Positions 54,757 through 63,630 of a stretch of 64,000 bases of DNA are shown piece after piece. The notes beneath the pieces were generated by a model. The model saw only the letters and a program-made list of their open reading frames with translations, searched no databases and had not been told where the DNA came from. This stretch comes from Sphingopyxis sp. CCNWLW2. Lineage in GTDB: Bacteria > Pseudomonadota > Alphaproteobacteria > Sphingomonadales > Sphingomonadaceae. How positions within the stretch are numbered: the first letter of the stretch is position 1; every line of letters starts with the position of its first letter. The stretch lies in NCBI RefSeq assembly GCF_037095755.1, contig NZ_JBAWKJ010000001.1:1367001-1431000 (forward strand), read 5' to 3'. The position numbers and the translations under genes are program-made.

Positions 54757-56109
54757 TCAGGGTTCCTCGGCGGGTTCGGTCGCCGGGGTGCTTTTCGGCG
54801 TGGTGGTCGGCGTGGCCTCGGTGGGCGCCGCAGTCACGGGCGCGACCGGCGGAGGTTCGGCGAGGGGCGGTGCGACGCCCAGCATCAGTCCCGCGAGCGC
54901 CGCCGACATCAGGTTCGACAGGCTGCCCGCGAGCAGCGCCTTCAGCCCCAGCTTGGCGATCATCGGGCGCTGGTTCGGGGCGAGGCCGCCGGTCACCGCC
55001 ATCTGGATCGCGATCGAGCTGAAATTGGCGAAACCGCAGAGCGCAAAGGTCGCAATCGCGACCGCCACCATCGACATGTCGCCCTGCGCTTTGCCGAGGT
55101 CGATGAACGCGACAAATTCGTTGAGCACGATCTTGCTGCCGAACAGGCCGCCGACCGCCGCGCTTTCGTCCCATGGCACGCCCATCAGCCACATGACGGG
55201 GCGAAAGATCGCGCCGATCACCGCCTGGAACGACAGGTCGGGATAGCCGAACCAGCCACCGATCCCGGCGAGAAGGCCGTTGGCGAGCGCGACGAGCGCG
55301 ACGAAAGCGAGCACCATCGCGCCGACCGCGACGGCGAGCTTGACGCCGGTCTGCGCACCCTGCGCCGCCGCCATGATGATGTTCGCGGGCTTTTCCTCGT
55401 CATGGCTGGCCTCGGGCATGATGACGGGCTCGATGCCGAGATCCTTGGGATCGTCGGGCATCATGATCTTGGCCATCAATATGCCGCCGGGGGCCGACAT
55501 AAAGCTCGCGGCGAGAAGGTAAGGGAGCAATTGCTCCCCGATCATGCTCGCATAGGCGCCGAGGATCGTGCCCGCGACGCCCGCCATGCCGACGGTCATC
55601 ACGGTGAACAGCTGCGAGGGGCTAAGGCCGGCGAGATAGGGCCGGATCACGAGCGGGCTTTCGCTTTGCCCGACAAAGATGTTCGCCGCGGCGCCGAGGC
55701 TTTCGACCTTGGTGATACCCGTGATCTTCTGGATCGCCCCGCCGACCCATTTGATCACCAACTGCATGATGCCGAGATAATAGAGGATCGAGATGAGCGA
55801 GGCGAAGAAGATGATGACGGGCAGCGCGGCGATCGCGAAGCTGTTCGCGCCCATTTCGGGCGAGGCGAGCGGGCCGAAGATGAAGTCGGTTCCGGCCTTG
55901 GCATAGCCGAGGAGGTTCGAGACGGCGTTCGACATCGCCTGGATCACCGCGCGGCCCCACGGGGTGCCGATGACGAGCACGGCGAAGCCGGCCTGGAGCA
56001 GGAAGGCGGGGACGACGACGCGAAGTCGAATCCAGCGACGGTTCGACGAAAAAAGCACGGCAATCGCAAGCAATGCGACGATGCCGAGCAGACCGATCAG
56101 GCGTTCCAT
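54757..56109 (-). CDS. Concentrative nucleoside transporter (NupC/CNT family)
   Basis: A 450-residue inner-membrane nucleoside symporter. Family landmarks are FGPLASPEMG, KVESLGAAANIFVGQSESPL (the nucleoside-site GQSESP), and GGILMAKIMMPD. Later comes LNEFVAFIDLG with the Asn-Glu-Phe pair. Multiple hydrophobic helices fit CNTs. The C-terminus has an unusual Pro/Ala/Thr tail (PPVAPVTAAPTEATP). Substrate range cannot be read. Confidence 0.92.
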   Translation of the reverse strand: MERLIGLLGIVALLAIAVLFSSNRRWIRLRVVVPAFLLQAGFAVLVIGTPWGRAVIQAMSNAVSNLLGYAKAGTDFIFGPLASPEMGANSFAIAALPVIIFFASLISILYYLGIMQLVIKWVGGAIQKITGITKVESLGAAANIFVGQSESPLVIRPYLAGLSPSQLFTVMTVGMAGVAGTILGAYASMIGEQLLPYLLAASFMSAPGGILMAKIMMPDDPKDLGIEPVIMPEASHDEEKPANIIMAAAQGAQTGVKLAVAVGAMVLAFVALVALANGLLAGIGGWFGYPDLSFQAVIGAIFRPVMWLMGVPWDESAAVGGLFGSKIVLNEFVAFIDLGKAQGDMSMVAVAIATFALCGFANFSSIAIQMAVTGGLAPNQRPMIAKLGLKALLAGSLSNLMSAALAGLMLGVAPPLAEPPPVAPVTAAPTEATPTTTPKSTPATEPAEEP

Positions 56110-56236
56110 AATGTAAGTGCGTCCCCCGCAAATTTAATGGGCCTGTCTAACGGGCTTTGGCGCCGGGGCAAGAGCCGCGCGCCGAGCCGTGTTTCTCGGA
56201 CTTTCCAGCACCCGCAAAAGCGATTAAGCGGCCTCG

Positions 56237-56884
56237 ATGGAAAATAGCTCTTCGCGCGTGATCGCGCCTTCGTTGCTGCTGTTCGCGATCCTCTACGGCG
56301 GCATGGTTCCGCTCGGCGGTTTCCTGGGGGCAAAGCAGGTCGCGCTGGGCCCGCTGGCGGTCGAGGCCGGGATTTTCCCCTTTTTGACGCTGATCGCGAT
56401 TTCGAGCGGGATCGCCGAACTGCACGGGCGTGTCGTGGCCGACAGGCTGGTGCGGCTGGGCTTCATTCCGCTGATCCTCGCGATCGTCCTGACGGTGTTC
56501 GTGCTGCAATTGCCGACCGACGAGGGCATGTACGAGCCCGCGAAGGAGGCTTTCCCGATCATCGTCGGACAGGGCTGGCGCATGATGGCGGCGGGAATCC
56601 TCGCTTATGGCGTGTCGGTCAGCCTCAACGTCTGGCTCTTTTCGCGGATGACCGCGAACAACGGCCGGCTGCTGCCGCTGCGCGGTTTTGTCGCCGCGGC
56701 GCTCAGCCAGATCATCGATACGTTGATCTTCATCACCGTCAGCTTCTATGGGGTCCGCCCGATCGGCGACCTGATGCTCGGCCAGATGATCGCCAAGATC
56801 GTGTTGTCGGCGGTGATGGTGCCGTTGCTGGTGATGGCGGTGGTGGCGCTCGGCCGCTACCTCGATGCAAAGAACGCCGGATGA
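56237..56884 (+). CDS. yhhQ: Queuosine precursor transporter (YhhQ/VUT family)
   Basis: A 215-residue membrane protein of the vitamin/precursor uptake family. Conserved parts include [19 protein letters not shown], the acidic [10 protein letters not shown] in place of the usual DxxxE..G segment, [18 protein letters not shown] and [15 protein letters not shown]. It probably imports queuine/preQ bases, which agrees with gluQ in the window. The stop overlaps the argB start (ATGATG). Precise ligand not shown. Confidence 0.85.
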   Translation: MENSSSRVIAPSLLLFAILYGGMVPLGGFLGAKQVALGPLAVEAGIFPFLTLIAISSGIAELHGRVVADRLVRLGFIPLILAIVLTVFVLQLPTDEGMYEPAKEAFPIIVGQGWRMMAAGILAYGVSVSLNVWLFSRMTANNGRLLPLRGFVAAALSQIIDTLIFITVSFYGVRPIGDLMLGQMIAKIVLSAVMVPLLVMAVVALGRYLDAKNAG

Positions 56885-57789
56885 TGTCGATGACCGATCC
56901 CTCGAAAATGCCCGACCTGCTTGCCAAGGCCGAAACGCTCGTCGAGGCGCTGCCCTATCTGCAGCGCTATGCGGGCGAAACTTTCGTGATCAAATATGGC
57001 GGCCATGCGATGGGCGACCCCGAGGCGCAGCGCGACTTCGCCGAGGATGTCGTGCTGTTGAAAGCGGTCGGGATCAACCCCGTCGTCGTCCATGGCGGCG
57101 GGCCGCAGATCGGCGCGATGCTGAAACAGCTCGGGATCGAATCGACCTTCGTCGGCGGGCTTCGCGTCACCGACGCTGCGACCGCCGAGGTCGCGGAGAT
57201 GGTGCTGGCGGGCAAGATCAACAAGGAAATCGTCAGCTGGATCGCGGCACTCGGCGGCCGTGCGGTCGGGATTTCGGGCAAGGATGCGAACCTCGTGCTC
57301 GCCGAAAAGGTCACCCGGACCGAGCCCGACCCCAATTCGGGGATCGAGCGCCATGTCGACCTGGGTTTCGTCGGCGAGCCGGTGGCGGTCGACCCGACGA
57401 TCCTCGTCAATCTGACCAAGGATAATTTCATCCCGATCGTCGCGCCGGTGGCGCTCGGCGCCGACGGCGCGACCTATAATATCAACGCCGACACGATGGC
57501 GGGCGCGATCGCGGGTGCGCTCGGCGCGAAACGCTTCTTCCTGCTTACCGACGTCGCCGGGGTGCTCGACAAGTCGGGGGCGCTGCTCACCGACCTCGAC
57601 CGCCCGGCGATCGACGAACTGAAGCAGGACGGGACGATCACCGGCGGCATGATCCCGAAGGTTGAGACGTGCGTCGCCGCGGTCGATGCCGGGGTCGAGG
57701 CGGCGGTCATCCTCGACGGGCGCATCCCGCACGCGATGCTGCTCGAAATTTTCACCGCGAGGGGTGCAGGCACGCTCATTCACCGCTAA
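56881..57789 (+). CDS. argB: Acetylglutamate kinase
   Basis: A 302-residue amino-acid kinase that phosphorylates N-acetylglutamate in arginine biosynthesis. [41 protein letters not shown] and [15 protein letters not shown] are the standard motifs. The longer N-terminal helix ([23 protein letters not shown]) is typical of the arginine-inhibited hexameric form. It overlaps yhhQ by 4 bases. Confidence 0.95.
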   Translation: MMSMTDPSKMPDLLAKAETLVEALPYLQRYAGETFVIKYGGHAMGDPEAQRDFAEDVVLLKAVGINPVVVHGGGPQIGAMLKQLGIESTFVGGLRVTDAATAEVAEMVLAGKINKEIVSWIAALGGRAVGISGKDANLVLAEKVTRTEPDPNSGIERHVDLGFVGEPVAVDPTILVNLTKDNFIPIVAPVALGADGATYNINADTMAGAIAGALGAKRFFLLTDVAGVLDKSGALLTDLDRPAIDELKQDGTITGGMIPKVETCVAAVDAGVEAAVILDGRIPHAMLLEIFTARGAGTLIHR

Positions 57790-57824
57790 GAGACGCGGCA
57801 AGACCCTTTTTCGGAGAAATCGCC

Positions 57825-58133
57825 TTGCTTCTCATGCTCCTCCAGATCGTCCACATCATCCTGACGGTCCTGTGGTGGTTCATCATCGCGCAGGCGGTGA
57901 TGTCGTGGCTGATCGCGTTCAACGTCATCAACACGCACAACCAGTTCGTCGGTCAGCTGTGGACCGTGCTCGACCGGATCACCGAGCCGCTCTATCGTCC
58001 GTTCCGCCGCATCATGCCCGATTTCGGCGGGCTCGACCTGACCCCGATGCTGGTGCTGATCCTGATCATCATCCTCGACGGGCCGGTGCTGAACTATCTC
58101 GCGAGCCTCGCCTACGCCAACGGAATGGCGTGA
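57825..58133 (+). CDS. yggT: YggT-family membrane protein
   Basis: A 102-residue protein with two helical membrane segments ([27 protein letters not shown] and [19 protein letters not shown], each split in the text here). The conserved link [23 protein letters not shown] is the YggT signature. It starts with TTG at 57825 after GGAGA; ATG 57834 is the alternative. Members may act in osmotic or division-related membrane tasks. The stop shares bases with the folD start. Confidence 0.88.
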   Translation: MLLMLLQIVHIILTVLWWFIIAQAVMSWLIAFNVINTHNQFVGQLWTVLDRITEPLYRPFRRIMPDFGGLDLTPMLVLILIIILDGPVLNYLASLAYANGMA

Positions 58134-59029
58134 TGACCGCTGCGCAGGTGATCGACGGCAAGGCTTTCGCCGCCGGCCTGCGGGCGCGGATTGCCGATGC
58201 AGTGCCGGCGTTCAAGGCCGCGACGGGCCGCGCGCCCGGCCTTGCGGTCGTGCTCGTCGGCGACGATCCGGCGAGCGCGGTCTATGTCGGGTCGAAAGGC
58301 AAGGCGACGGTCGCCGCCGGCATGGAAAGCTTCGAGCATCGCCTGCCCGCGACCGCGACGCAGGACGAGGTCGAGGCGCTGCTGCGAGAGCTGAATGCCG
58401 ACGCGGCGGTCGACGGCATCCTCCTCCAATTGCCGCTGCCCGGCCATCTCGACGAACAGGCGGCGGTCGCGACGATCGATCCCGACAAGGATGTCGACGG
58501 GCTGACCCCGGTCAGCGCCGGGCGCCTCGCGCTCGGCATCCCCGGCATGGTGCCGTGCACCCCCTATGGCTGCCTGTTGTTGCTGCAGGACCGGCTTGGC
58601 GATCTGTCGGGCAAGGATGCGATCGTCGTCGGGCGCTCGATCCTCGTCGGTAAGCCGATGGGGCAGTTGCTGCTCGGCGCGAACTGCACCGTGACCATGG
58701 CGCACAGCCGGACGAAGGATCTGCCCGCGCTCGTCCGCCGCGCCGATATCGTCGTCGCCGCGGTCGGCCGCGCCGAAATGGTCAAGGGCGACTGGGTCAA
58801 GCCCGGCGCGATCGTGATCGATGTCGGCATCAATCGCCTGCCGCCCGCTGAAGGCGCCGCGAAAGGCCGGCTCGTAGGCGACGTCGATTATGACAGCGTC
58901 GCCGCGGTCGCCGATGCGATCACGCCGGTTCCCGGCGGCGTCGGCCCGATGACGATCGCGTGCCTGCTGCGCAACACGCTCGTCGCCGCGCACCGTCGTG
59001 CCGGGCTTGCCGATCCGGAGGGTTTTTGA
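58133..59029 (+). CDS. folD: Methylenetetrahydrofolate dehydrogenase/cyclohydrolase
   Basis: A 298-residue bifunctional enzyme interconverting methylene-, methenyl- and formyl-tetrahydrofolate with NADP. The catalytic Lys is in YVGSKGKAT, then [41 protein letters not shown] and [13 protein letters not shown]. Length typical. Start overlaps the yggT stop by 1 base (TGATG). Confidence 0.95.
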   Translation: MTAAQVIDGKAFAAGLRARIADAVPAFKAATGRAPGLAVVLVGDDPASAVYVGSKGKATVAAGMESFEHRLPATATQDEVEALLRELNADAAVDGILLQLPLPGHLDEQAAVATIDPDKDVDGLTPVSAGRLALGIPGMVPCTPYGCLLLLQDRLGDLSGKDAIVVGRSILVGKPMGQLLLGANCTVTMAHSRTKDLPALVRRADIVVAAVGRAEMVKGDWVKPGAIVIDVGINRLPPAEGAAKGRLVGDVDYDSVAAVADAITPVPGGVGPMTIACLLRNTLVAAHRRAGLADPEGF

Positions 59030-59697
59030 TGCGCCGTCTGGCTGTCGCGGTCCTTTCGCTTTCGGTGATTGCGGGCGGTGCCGCGGCGGCACGCGAACGC
59101 GACCCGCTCGCAGCGAACCCCAGCGCATTTATCGCCGCCGAGATCGGTTTTTCGCGGCTGGCGCAGGAAAAAGGCCAGTGGACGGCGTTTCGCGAGACCG
59201 CGGCGCCCGAGGCCGTGATGTTCGTGCCGCAGCGCGTCAAGGCACGCGACTGGCTCAAGTCGCAGAAGGACCCCGCCGAGGCGGTGAAGTGGCAGCCGCA
59301 TGCGGTCTATACCAGCTGCGACGGCAATGTCGGCGTCACCACGGGCGCGTGGCAGAAGGGGCCAGCGAACGGCTATTTCACGACGGTCTGGCTGCGCGAT
59401 CCCAGGAAGGGCAAGCTCACCTGGACCCTCGACCATGGCGATGCGCTCGCGACCCCGCGCGAAGCCCCCGATTTCATCGCGTCGAAGCAGGCGGTTTGCG
59501 GTTCGCGTCCCTCGGTGCCGATCGCGGCGGGCGGCGAGGGTGAAGATATGGCGGTTGGCCTGTCGCCCGACCAGACGTTGAGCTGGACGTCGACCGTACG
59601 CGCCGACAAATCGCGCCGCGTCACGATCCGCCTGTGGGACGGCAAGGAGATGGCAACCGTCATCGACGACCAGGTCGCGGCGCCGAAACAGCCATGA
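59029..59697 (+). CDS. Secreted SnoaL/NTF2-like hypothetical protein
   Basis: A 222-residue protein with signal [21 protein letters not shown]. The first half resembles a DUF4440/SnoaL-type fold (FIAAEIGFSRLAQEKGQW; AVMFVPQRVKARDWL; VYTSCDGNVGVTTGAW; LTWTLDHGD). The second half is a small beta-rich tail (LSWTSTVRADKSRRVTIRLWDG). No active site is recognisable. It overlaps folD by 1 base and marC by 4, inside the housekeeping operon. Confidence 0.75.
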   Translation: MRRLAVAVLSLSVIAGGAAAARERDPLAANPSAFIAAEIGFSRLAQEKGQWTAFRETAAPEAVMFVPQRVKARDWLKSQKDPAEAVKWQPHAVYTSCDGNVGVTTGAWQKGPANGYFTTVWLRDPRKGKLTWTLDHGDALATPREAPDFIASKQAVCGSRPSVPIAAGGEGEDMAVGLSPDQTLSWTSTVRADKSRRVTIRLWDGKEMATVIDDQVAAPKQP

Positions 59698-60323
59698 TCG
59701 ATCTTTTCATCTCGGCGTTCGTGACGCTGTTCGTTGTCATCGACCCGCCGGGCTGTGCGCCGATCTATGCCAGCCTGACGACGGGCGCGAGCGCGGCGCA
59801 GCGCCGGTCGATGGCGATCCGCGCGACGGTGATCGCGGGGCTGATCCTCGTCTTCTTCGCGATGTTCGGCGAAGCTTTGCTGAGCTTCCTCCACATCGAC
59901 CTCGACAGTTTCCGCATCGCGGGCGGGATTATGCTGTTCATCATCGCGATCGACATGGTGTTCGAAAAGCGCACCGAGCGGCGCGAACAGCGCGCCGAGA
60001 AGGTGATGGCGACCCCCGAGATCGAGGATGTTTCGGTGTTTCCGATGGCGATGCCGATGCTCGCCGGGCCGGGGTCGATCGCGTCGGTGATGCTGCTCGT
60101 GTCGCAGAACAGCGGGCTCGACCGCGCTTTCGTGATCTTTGGCGCGCTGCTGCTCGTGCTGCTGCTGACGCTGGCGGCGCTGCTGTCGGCGGGGCCGTTG
60201 ATGCGGCTGATCGGCAACAAGGGCGAGGCGGTGATCACGCGGCTGCTCGGCGTGCTGCTCGCGGCGCTCGCGGCGCAGTTCGTGATCGACGGGCTGAAGG
60301 CGAGCTTCCCGAGCCTCGGATAA
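59694..60323 (+). CDS. MarC-family integral membrane protein
   Basis: A 209-residue MarC (UPF0056) membrane protein. Conserved parts are FVTLFVVIDPPGCAPIYASL, FRIAGGIMLFIIAIDMVF and VFPMAMPMLAGPGSIASVMLL. About six helices are visible. Despite the name, a link to multiple antibiotic resistance is not established for the family. The start overlaps the previous stop (ATGA), and a terminator follows. Confidence 0.9.
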   Translation: MIDLFISAFVTLFVVIDPPGCAPIYASLTTGASAAQRRSMAIRATVIAGLILVFFAMFGEALLSFLHIDLDSFRIAGGIMLFIIAIDMVFEKRTERREQRAEKVMATPEIEDVSVFPMAMPMLAGPGSIASVMLLVSQNSGLDRAFVIFGALLLVLLLTLAALLSAGPLMRLIGNKGEAVITRLLGVLLAALAAQFVIDGLKASFPSLG

Positions 60324-60324
60324 A

Positions 60325-60359
60325 AAGGGGCGCCGCCTTGCGGCGACGCCCTTTCTTTT
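60325..60359. terminator. Bidirectional terminator between marC and the OmpA-like gene
   Basis: Ten-base stem GGGCGCCGCC / GGCGACGCCC with one mismatch, loop TTGC, and flanking A- and T-rich ends (AAAAAG ... CTTTCTTTT). It lies between convergent genes. Confidence 0.85.
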
Positions 60360-60377
60360 CCACGGGAATGGAAATTC

Positions 60378-61067
60378 TTACTGCGCCGCGTTGACGTCGT
60401 TCTGGGTGACCGGCGCGATGCGGATTTCGACGCGGCGGTTGCACTGATAATCGGTCTCGCTGCGTTCGGGCGAGCATTTGAGCTGCGATTCGCCGTAGCC
60501 GAGCGTCGCCATGCGCGCGCGCTGGATGCCGCGGCCGCCGAGATAGTCGGCGACCGACGCCGCGCGGCGTTCGGACAGCCCCTGATTATAGGTGTCGCTG
60601 CCCGTCGAATCGGTGTGGCCATAGACGTCGATATAGGTGCTCGGATATTCGGCGAGCGTCGATGCGACGCTATCGAGCGCGCTGCGGAACTGCGATTTCA
60701 CCATCGCGCTGTTGAGGTCGAAGGTCACGTCGCCGGGCATGTTGAGTACGAGCTGGTCGCCCTGGCGTTCGACGTCGATGCCGGTGCCCGCGGTGCGTTC
60801 GCGCAGCTTCTTTTCCTGCTGGTCCATATAATAGCCGACACCCGCGCCGGCGACCGCGCCGATGCCCGCGCCGACGATTTCCTCGGTGCGGCTGTTGCGC
60901 CCGCCGATCAGGTCGCCGAGCAGATAACCGCCGAGCGCGCCGCCGACGCCGCCGATCGCGGCCTTCGATATCTTGCGCTCGCCCGTCACCGGATCGGTGA
61001 CGCAGCCGGTCAGCGCGATCGCGCCGATGCTGGTCAAAATGGTGAGCTTGATCGTCTTGCTGTTCAT
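60378..61067 (-). CDS. OmpA-family lipoprotein with glycine-zipper domain
   Basis: A 229-residue outer-membrane lipoprotein: lipobox IGAIALTGCVTD, a glycine-zipper stretch (GGVGGALGGYLLGDLIGG; VGAGIGAVAGAGVGYYMD) and a C-terminal OmpA-like domain. The domain shows VTFDLNSAMVKSQF, IDVYGHTDSTGSDTYNQGLS, RRAASVADYLGGRGI and CNRRVEIRIAP. It should bind peptidoglycan and help anchor the envelope. GGGAGCG precedes the ATG at 61067; the longer frame lacks a signal at its start. Confidence 0.9.
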   Translation of the reverse strand: MNSKTIKLTILTSIGAIALTGCVTDPVTGERKISKAAIGGVGGALGGYLLGDLIGGRNSRTEEIVGAGIGAVAGAGVGYYMDQQEKKLRERTAGTGIDVERQGDQLVLNMPGDVTFDLNSAMVKSQFRSALDSVASTLAEYPSTYIDVYGHTDSTGSDTYNQGLSERRAASVADYLGGRGIQRARMATLGYGESQLKCSPERSETDYQCNRRVEIRIAPVTQNDVNAAQ

Positions 61068-61289
61068 CTTTTTCGCTCCCTTTATCCGGCGGATGCCTCG
61101 CGTCCCTGGCATGCCGCCCTTCCTTGCCGATAACATATGGCTGGCGATCTGGTTCCAAAATTCGCCTGAACGCCGACTGAGCAGGGCATTCAGGCGTGCG
61201 CCATTGTGCAATGCGCCGCCTTTCGCTTATAGGGTGGGCATGACCGACACTGACAGGGGCCGGGCGCCGATGCGCCGTACGACCGCCCA

Positions 61290-62612
61290 ATGACCCCTTT
61301 TCCCTGGTCGGATGTTGTGATCATCCTGGTCCTCATCCTGCTCAATGGCGTTTTCGCCATGTCCGAACTCGCCATCGTTTCCTCGCGCGACCCGCGGCTG
61401 CAGGCGGCCGAGAAGCGCGGCAGCCGCGGCGCGAAGATCGCACGCCAGCTTGCGTCGGACCCCGGCCGCTTTCTGTCGACGGTGCAGGTCGGCATCACGC
61501 TGATCGGCGTGCTGACCGGCGCCTACTCGGGCGCCAGCCTTGGGCAACCCGTCGCCGACCGGCTTTCGGCCTGGCTGGGGCTCGATGCCGAGAATGCGGA
61601 GGCGGCGGGCTTTGCCGCGGTCATCGCGCTCACCACCTATTTCTCGTTGATCGCGGGCGAGCTGGTGCCCAAGCAGTTCGCGCTGCGCGCACCCGAACGG
61701 ATCGCGATCGCGGTGGCGGTGCCGATGTACTGGCTGTCGAAAATCGGCGCGCCGCTCGTCTGGTTGCTCGACGCGAGCTCCGCGCTCGTCTTTCGCCTGC
61801 TCGGGCTGAAACGCGAATCGGAAGATCGCGTGACCGCCGAGGAATTGCATTTGATCGTCGCCGAGGCGTCGAAATCGGGGGTGATCGAGGAAAGCGAACG
61901 CGCGATCATCTCGGGCGTCGTGCGTCTTGCCGACCGGCCGGTGCGCGAGGTGATGACGCCGCGCAAGGATGTCGACTGGGTCGATATCTCGCTCGATGCG
62001 CGCGGCGTGCGCGACAAATTGCTCGAAACCCCGCACAGCCGCCTGCCGGTCGCGCGCGGGTCGGCCGACGATATCGTCGGTGTCGTGCAGGCGCGCGACA
62101 TCGCTTCGGCGCTGTTCCGCGGCGACGTGCTCGACCTCGAGCAATTGATGCGGCCGGCCAAGGTGATCCACGACCAGATCGACGCGATGGACGCGCTCGA
62201 GGCGCTGCGCGCCGCCGATGTGCCGATGCTGTTCGTCCACGACGAATATGGCCATTTCGAAGGGCTGGTGACCCCCGCCGACCTGCTCGCCGCGATCGCC
62301 GGCGAATTCGCGTCGGATCAGGATATCGGCAGCGAACCCTTCGTCGTCGAACGCGACGACGGCAGCCTGCTGATCGCTGGATCGATGCCCGCCGACCAGA
62401 TGGCCGAACGGCTGGGGATCGAACTCGGCGACGACCGCGATTACGCGACCGCCGCGGGCCACGCGCTCGCGATCCTCAAGCATCTGCCGAAGGAAGGCGA
62501 GCGCTTCACCGACAAGGGCTGGCGCTTCGAAATCGTCGATATGGACGGGCGCAAGATCGACAAGCTGCTGGTCACCGAGGTGCGCAAGCCGAAGGACGAC
62601 GAAGCGGAATAG
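61290..62612 (+). CDS. HlyC/CorC-family (CNNM) transporter
   Basis: A 440-residue protein. The DUF21 (CNNM) membrane domain covers residues ~1-190 (VIILVLILLNGVFAMSELAIV; LGQPVADRLSAWLGL). Two CBS domains follow (VREVMTPRKDVDWVDI; RPAKVIHDQIDAMDALEAL), then a C-terminal CorC_HlyC domain ending KPKDDEAE. These proteins are linked to Mg2+/Co2+ efflux. An 18-codon reading frame (61240-61293) overlaps the start and may couple translation. Confidence 0.92.
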   Translation: MTPFPWSDVVIILVLILLNGVFAMSELAIVSSRDPRLQAAEKRGSRGAKIARQLASDPGRFLSTVQVGITLIGVLTGAYSGASLGQPVADRLSAWLGLDAENAEAAGFAAVIALTTYFSLIAGELVPKQFALRAPERIAIAVAVPMYWLSKIGAPLVWLLDASSALVFRLLGLKRESEDRVTAEELHLIVAEASKSGVIEESERAIISGVVRLADRPVREVMTPRKDVDWVDISLDARGVRDKLLETPHSRLPVARGSADDIVGVVQARDIASALFRGDVLDLEQLMRPAKVIHDQIDAMDALEALRAADVPMLFVHDEYGHFEGLVTPADLLAAIAGEFASDQDIGSEPFVVERDDGSLLIAGSMPADQMAERLGIELGDDRDYATAAGHALAILKHLPKEGERFTDKGWRFEIVDMDGRKIDKLLVTEVRKPKDDEAE

Positions 62613-62650
62613 GCATGGCTTAAGGCCACAAAAGCCCCGCATGAACGCCT

Positions 62651-63079
62651 TCAAAATGAGCCCTTTGTGGCTTTAAGCGGCGCCGCATCCTCGCGCAGCG
62701 CCGAATGGACGATGTCCATATCCGGGCCGCCGGTGACGTCGATCGCACCGCCGCGCAGCACCCGGACGGTGGTGATGCCGTTGAGCGCGCGATCCATCGC
62801 ATAGTCGAACTGCCGCATCCGGCCCATTGCGATCGCCCGATCCCATGCCTGCGCAAAGCTCTCCGCACCAGGGCGGTCGCGCAGCCGATAGGCGGAGCGG
62901 CGACCCATGCCGACGGCGCGCGCCGCTTGCCCGACCGAGCCCATCGCTTCGAGCGCGCGGATGAAGCATTGCTGCGTTGTCGGTGTCCAGCCGTCGGCGC
63001 GGCGGCGTTGCTGCGGCACGGGATGGAAGGCGAGGCAGGTGCCGGCGAGTAGCGGCGCGGGCGGGTGCGTAGGTTCCAT
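62651..63079 (-). CDS. Helix-turn-helix protein of unknown function
   Basis: A 142-residue protein. The centre (ALEAMGSVGQAARAVGMGRRSAYRLRDRPG) is a clear HTH, followed by AESFAQAWDRAIAMGRMRQFDYAMDRAL. It resembles small HTH proteins scattered in alphaproteobacteria and loosely the DNA-binding part of phage terminase small subunits. The first 25 residues are Pro-rich. The start could be 63079 or further upstream (63223). No neighbour suggests a role. Confidence 0.65.
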   Translation of the reverse strand: MEPTHPPAPLLAGTCLAFHPVPQQRRRADGWTPTTQQCFIRALEAMGSVGQAARAVGMGRRSAYRLRDRPGAESFAQAWDRAIAMGRMRQFDYAMDRALNGITTVRVLRGGAIDVTGGPDMDIVHSALREDAAPLKATKGSF

Positions 63080-63200
63080 CGGCCAGTTTGGAGCATGGCG
63101 TAGGAATGTAGGAAAGCGAAATTTGCGGGTCTGCTTCCGCTTCGGGGTGGGGAGCGGACCGGCAATTTTAAGTGGCGGCGACGAGTATACAACGACGAAA

Positions 63201-63578
63201 CTAAGGGCTCGTGATGACCACAAAAATCCGGCGGGGTTCTTCCACTTGCGCTAGAAACAGCGGGCCTTTGGCGAGTACGCCTTGCATTCTATTCTGGTCG
63301 CCAAAGGGATGCTCCCAACTTTGGGCAGCGCGCTCAAGGCTCTTGAAAAAACTTACCTTACATTCGGCGCTCGGCACCTCAAAATAAGCAATGTGAGCGT
63401 CCATCATCTGCTTATCCCAAGGAAGAGCGCTCGACCCGGCGCAAATATCCAATCCATAGTTCGAGCTCAATTCGTTGATCGTTAGCTGCCGCGTTTCAGT
63501 GCGAGAGCACGCGCTAAGCAGCAGTGATGCCGAAACGCCGCACAGGACGAATAGATATTTCGAAAAGCCCGCGCGCAT
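63201..63578 (-). CDS. Hypothetical lipoprotein, atypical composition
   Basis: A 125-residue lipoprotein with lipobox LLLSACSR after a hydrophobic signal. The mature part (ELSSNYGLDICAGSSALPWDKQ, YFEVPSAECKVSFFKS, GVLAKGPLFLAQVEEPRRIF) has two further Cys residues. The gene and its flanks (about 63080-63630) are visibly richer in A/T than the rest of the window, hinting at recent acquisition. No family recognised. Confidence 0.65.
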   Translation of the reverse strand: MRAGFSKYLFVLCGVSASLLLSACSRTETRQLTINELSSNYGLDICAGSSALPWDKQMMDAHIAYFEVPSAECKVSFFKSLERAAQSWEHPFGDQNRMQGVLAKGPLFLAQVEEPRRIFVVITSP

Positions 63579-63630
63579 ACATCATCGATAGCGACCGTGG
63601 TGAATGTCTGCAATCGGTCGTTAGCCGCCC

